Assembly (NCBI GenBank): GCA_012798275.1
Contig: JAAZNO010000168.1
Location: 1-6,851, forward strand
Origin: Chloroflexota bacterium
GTDB taxonomy: Bacteria; Chloroflexota; Anaerolineae; B4-G1; SLSP01
Length of the DNA: 6,851 nt
Reading direction: 5' to 3'
In this document: piece by piece, positions 5,199 to 6,851 of the stretch
Layout: the number at the start of each line of letters is the position of its first letter
Numbering within the stretch: the stretch's first letter is position 1
Position numbers and translations under genes: made by a program
The notes under the pieces: generated by a model
Databases searched by the model: none
The model's input: only the letters and a program-made list of their open reading frames with translations
What the model was told of the DNA's origin: nothing

Positions 5199-6851
5199 GT
5201 GGATCTAGAAGCACTCAACGGACTTTTGCGTCCTAAATCCATCGCGGTCGTCGGCGCCTCTAACAAAGAAGGCAAGATTGGCTACACGGTCGTCAGAAAC
5301 CTGCTCATTAGCCAATATCGAGGGACCATTTACCCCATCAATCCCACTGAGAGCGTTATCCAGGGCCTGCCGGCCTATCCCTCGGTGCTGGATGTGCCGG
5401 GGACAATTGATGCGGCCGTCATCACTGTGCCGGCCAAACTGGTGCCCGCGGTCACCGAGGAATGCGGCAAAAAGGGCGTCAAGGGCCTGATCATCATCGC
5501 CTCGGGCTTCAGTGAGGTCGGGCGTCACGACCTGGAGCAGCAGGTCGTGGATATCGCGCAGCGTTACGGTGTGCGGGTGTTGGGTCCCAATATCGTCGGC
5601 ATCCTTTCCAACTCAGATCTCTGTAACGCCTCCTTTGCTCCCTTCCTGCCTTTGGCCGGCAAGGCGGCGCTGGTCTCCCAAAGCGGCGCGCTGCTCATTG
5701 CGATGGACGCTTCGACGTACACCCGGCGTGTCGGCTTCGACAAGATGGTTTCCATCGGCAACATGTCCGACGTGGACTTCGCCGACACGGTGGAATGGCT
5801 CGATCAGGACGAGGCCACAGCCTGTATTTCCCTCTACATTGAAGGGTTGCGCAACGGGCGCGCCTTCATGCACGCGGCGCTGAAGGCCGCCAAACCGATC
5901 GTCGCGTTGAAAGCGGGGGTTTCGGCCCACGGTGCAGCGGCGGCGGCTTCGCACACCGGCTCACTGGCCGGTTCCGGCAAGATCTACGACGCGGCGTTCC
6001 AGCAGGGAGGGGTGGTGCGCGCGGCAGACCTGAACAATCTCTTCGACCGCACGCTGGCGCTCTCGCTGCAACCTCCCATGCAAGGTGAGAACATGCTCAT
6101 CATCACCAATGGCGGCGGCGTGGGTGTGCTGGCGACCGACGCGGCGGAGCGGTACGGGATCCCGCTGCGGTTTGCCCCCGACGACGTGCAGACAGAGCTC
6201 AAGAAGCACATGCCGGAATTCGGCTCGGCGAAGAACCCCGTGGATCTCACTGGCATGGCGGGCAGGGATTGGTACTATGCCTCCGTGCGTTACGCTTTTG
6301 CCCATCCCTGGGTGGATGGTCTCGCCGTGCTGTATTGCGAAACGGCGATCACCGACCCGCTGGAGATCGCCGACGGCATCAAGCAGGCGTTGGATGATGC
6401 CGGCGTGAAAGACAAGCCGGTCGTGGTGTCCTTCGTTGGCGGCGAACAGTCGGACGCGGCGCGCAAGTGGCTCGTCGAGAACGGCGTTCCCGCTTACGAC
6501 GCGCCCGATGTGGCGGTCAACGCCCTGGCAGCGCTGCGCGAGTACGCGCGCAGCCGGCAGCTGGCGTCTGAGGTCTTCCAGCGCTATGCGGACGTGGACG
6601 AGGCGACGGCCCGCGCGATCATCGCTAACGCCCGCGCGCATCACAATCACAGCCTCACCGAGATTGAGTCAAAGAAGATCTTCCGCGCCTACGGGATGCC
6701 GGTAGCGCTTACCGAGATGGCGCAGACGGAGGACGAAGCCGTCCAACTCGCCGAGCAGATCGGGTACCCCATTGTGATGAAGATCATGTCGCACGACATC
6801 CTCCATAAGTCAGACGCCGGCGGCGTCAAGGTCAACATCAAGAATGCCGAA
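5199..6851 (+). CDS. Acetate/acyl-CoA ligase, ADP-forming (fused alpha-beta), 3' incomplete
   Basis: An NDP-forming acyl-CoA synthetase, which converts an acyl-CoA, ADP and phosphate to the free acid, CoA and ATP, and can also run in reverse. It is cytosolic and often the energy-conserving step of fermentation. The frame runs without a stop from GTG 5199 to the window edge, 551 codons. The CoA-binding Rossmann domain is at about 8-105 (SIAVVGAS at 14-21). The succinyl-CoA-ligase-like domain is at about 151-290, with the phosphorylated-His motif SHTGSLAGS and His252. A third domain lies at about 297-450. The beta ATP-grasp part starts near 485, with LTEIESKKIFRAYGMPV and then SHDILHKSDAGG, where His536 matches the second relay histidine known from archaeal enzymes. 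Bacterial fused forms are about 700 residues, so roughly 150 are missing. A C-terminal acetyltransferase fusion, as in Pat proteins, cannot be excluded, but those typically lack the catalytic His. The substrate is unknown. Confidence 0.92.
   Translation, partial: MDLEALNGLLRPKSIAVVGASNKEGKIGYTVVRNLLISQYRGTIYPINPTESVIQGLPAYPSVLDVPGTIDAAVITVPAKLVPAVTEECGKKGVKGLIIIASGFSEVGRHDLEQQVVDIAQRYGVRVLGPNIVGILSNSDLCNASFAPFLPLAGKAALVSQSGALLIAMDASTYTRRVGFDKMVSIGNMSDVDFADTVEWLDQDEATACISLYIEGLRNGRAFMHAALKAAKPIVALKAGVSAHGAAAAASHTGSLAGSGKIYDAAFQQGGVVRAADLNNLFDRTLALSLQPPMQGENMLIITNGGGVGVLATDAAERYGIPLRFAPDDVQTELKKHMPEFGSAKNPVDLTGMAGRDWYYASVRYAFAHPWVDGLAVLYCETAITDPLEIADGIKQALDDAGVKDKPVVVSFVGGEQSDAARKWLVENGVPAYDAPDVAVNALAALREYARSRQLASEVFQRYADVDEATARAIIANARAHHNHSLTEIESKKIFRAYGMPVALTEMAQTEDEAVQLAEQIGYPIVMKIMSHDILHKSDAGGVKVNIKNAE

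Noticed and set aside
5961..6650. 229-codon - strand frame opposite the acyl-CoA synthetase
   Set aside because: The + strand codes for a continuous, motif-complete enzyme here. The - strand product is Arg/His-rich with no family resemblance.

Overview
This is a GC-rich bacterial window in which every convincing gene lies on the + strand. I see six protein genes and no RNA gene, insertion sequence, CRISPR array or phage feature. The organism is probably a member of the Chloroflexota (Anaerolineae-like). That is an inference from the overall style: high GC, GTG starts, a complete ECF transporter locus with a possibly tandem ATPase, and a fused ADP-forming acyl-CoA synthetase. No phylogenetic marker in the window proves it.

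Bases 1-3004 hold an energy-coupling factor (ECF) vitamin or micronutrient transporter in the order ATPase, S component, T component. The ATPase frame is open to the left edge, and its first ~45 residues look like a linker, so it may be the second half of a tandem-ATPase protein. The S component is larger than usual (298 aa, about eight to nine hydrophobic segments). The T component has the DPR segment and the two Arg motifs of EcfT. Together these make a complete ATP-driven uptake system whose substrate cannot be read from this sequence.

Bases 3005-3137 are a boundary region. It has a T8 tract just after the T gene, then a perfect 13-bp inverted repeat, then a strong extended -10 promoter (TGTTATAAT). 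Bases 3138-5102 carry a protein-quality pair, trigger factor followed by ClpP, probably cotranscribed. This is the start of the classical tig-clpP-clpX order, but clpX is not next.

Bases 5103-5198 contain another hairpin that overlaps the -35 region of a second TATAAT promoter. That promoter leads into a gene beginning at GTG 5199 that runs off the right edge. It encodes an NDP-forming acyl-CoA synthetase (acetate-CoA ligase, ADP-forming) with alpha and beta parts fused. Both histidines expected for phosphate relay are visible.

The window therefore reads as three transcription units: nutrient uptake, protein folding and turnover, and acyl-CoA based ATP production. Ordinary families explain nearly all of it. 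I found no evidence of a new biological system. The points most worth a second look are the enlarged S component, the altered PPIase motif of trigger factor, the loss of clpX linkage with unusual ClpP residues, and the repeated hairpin-then-promoter layout.
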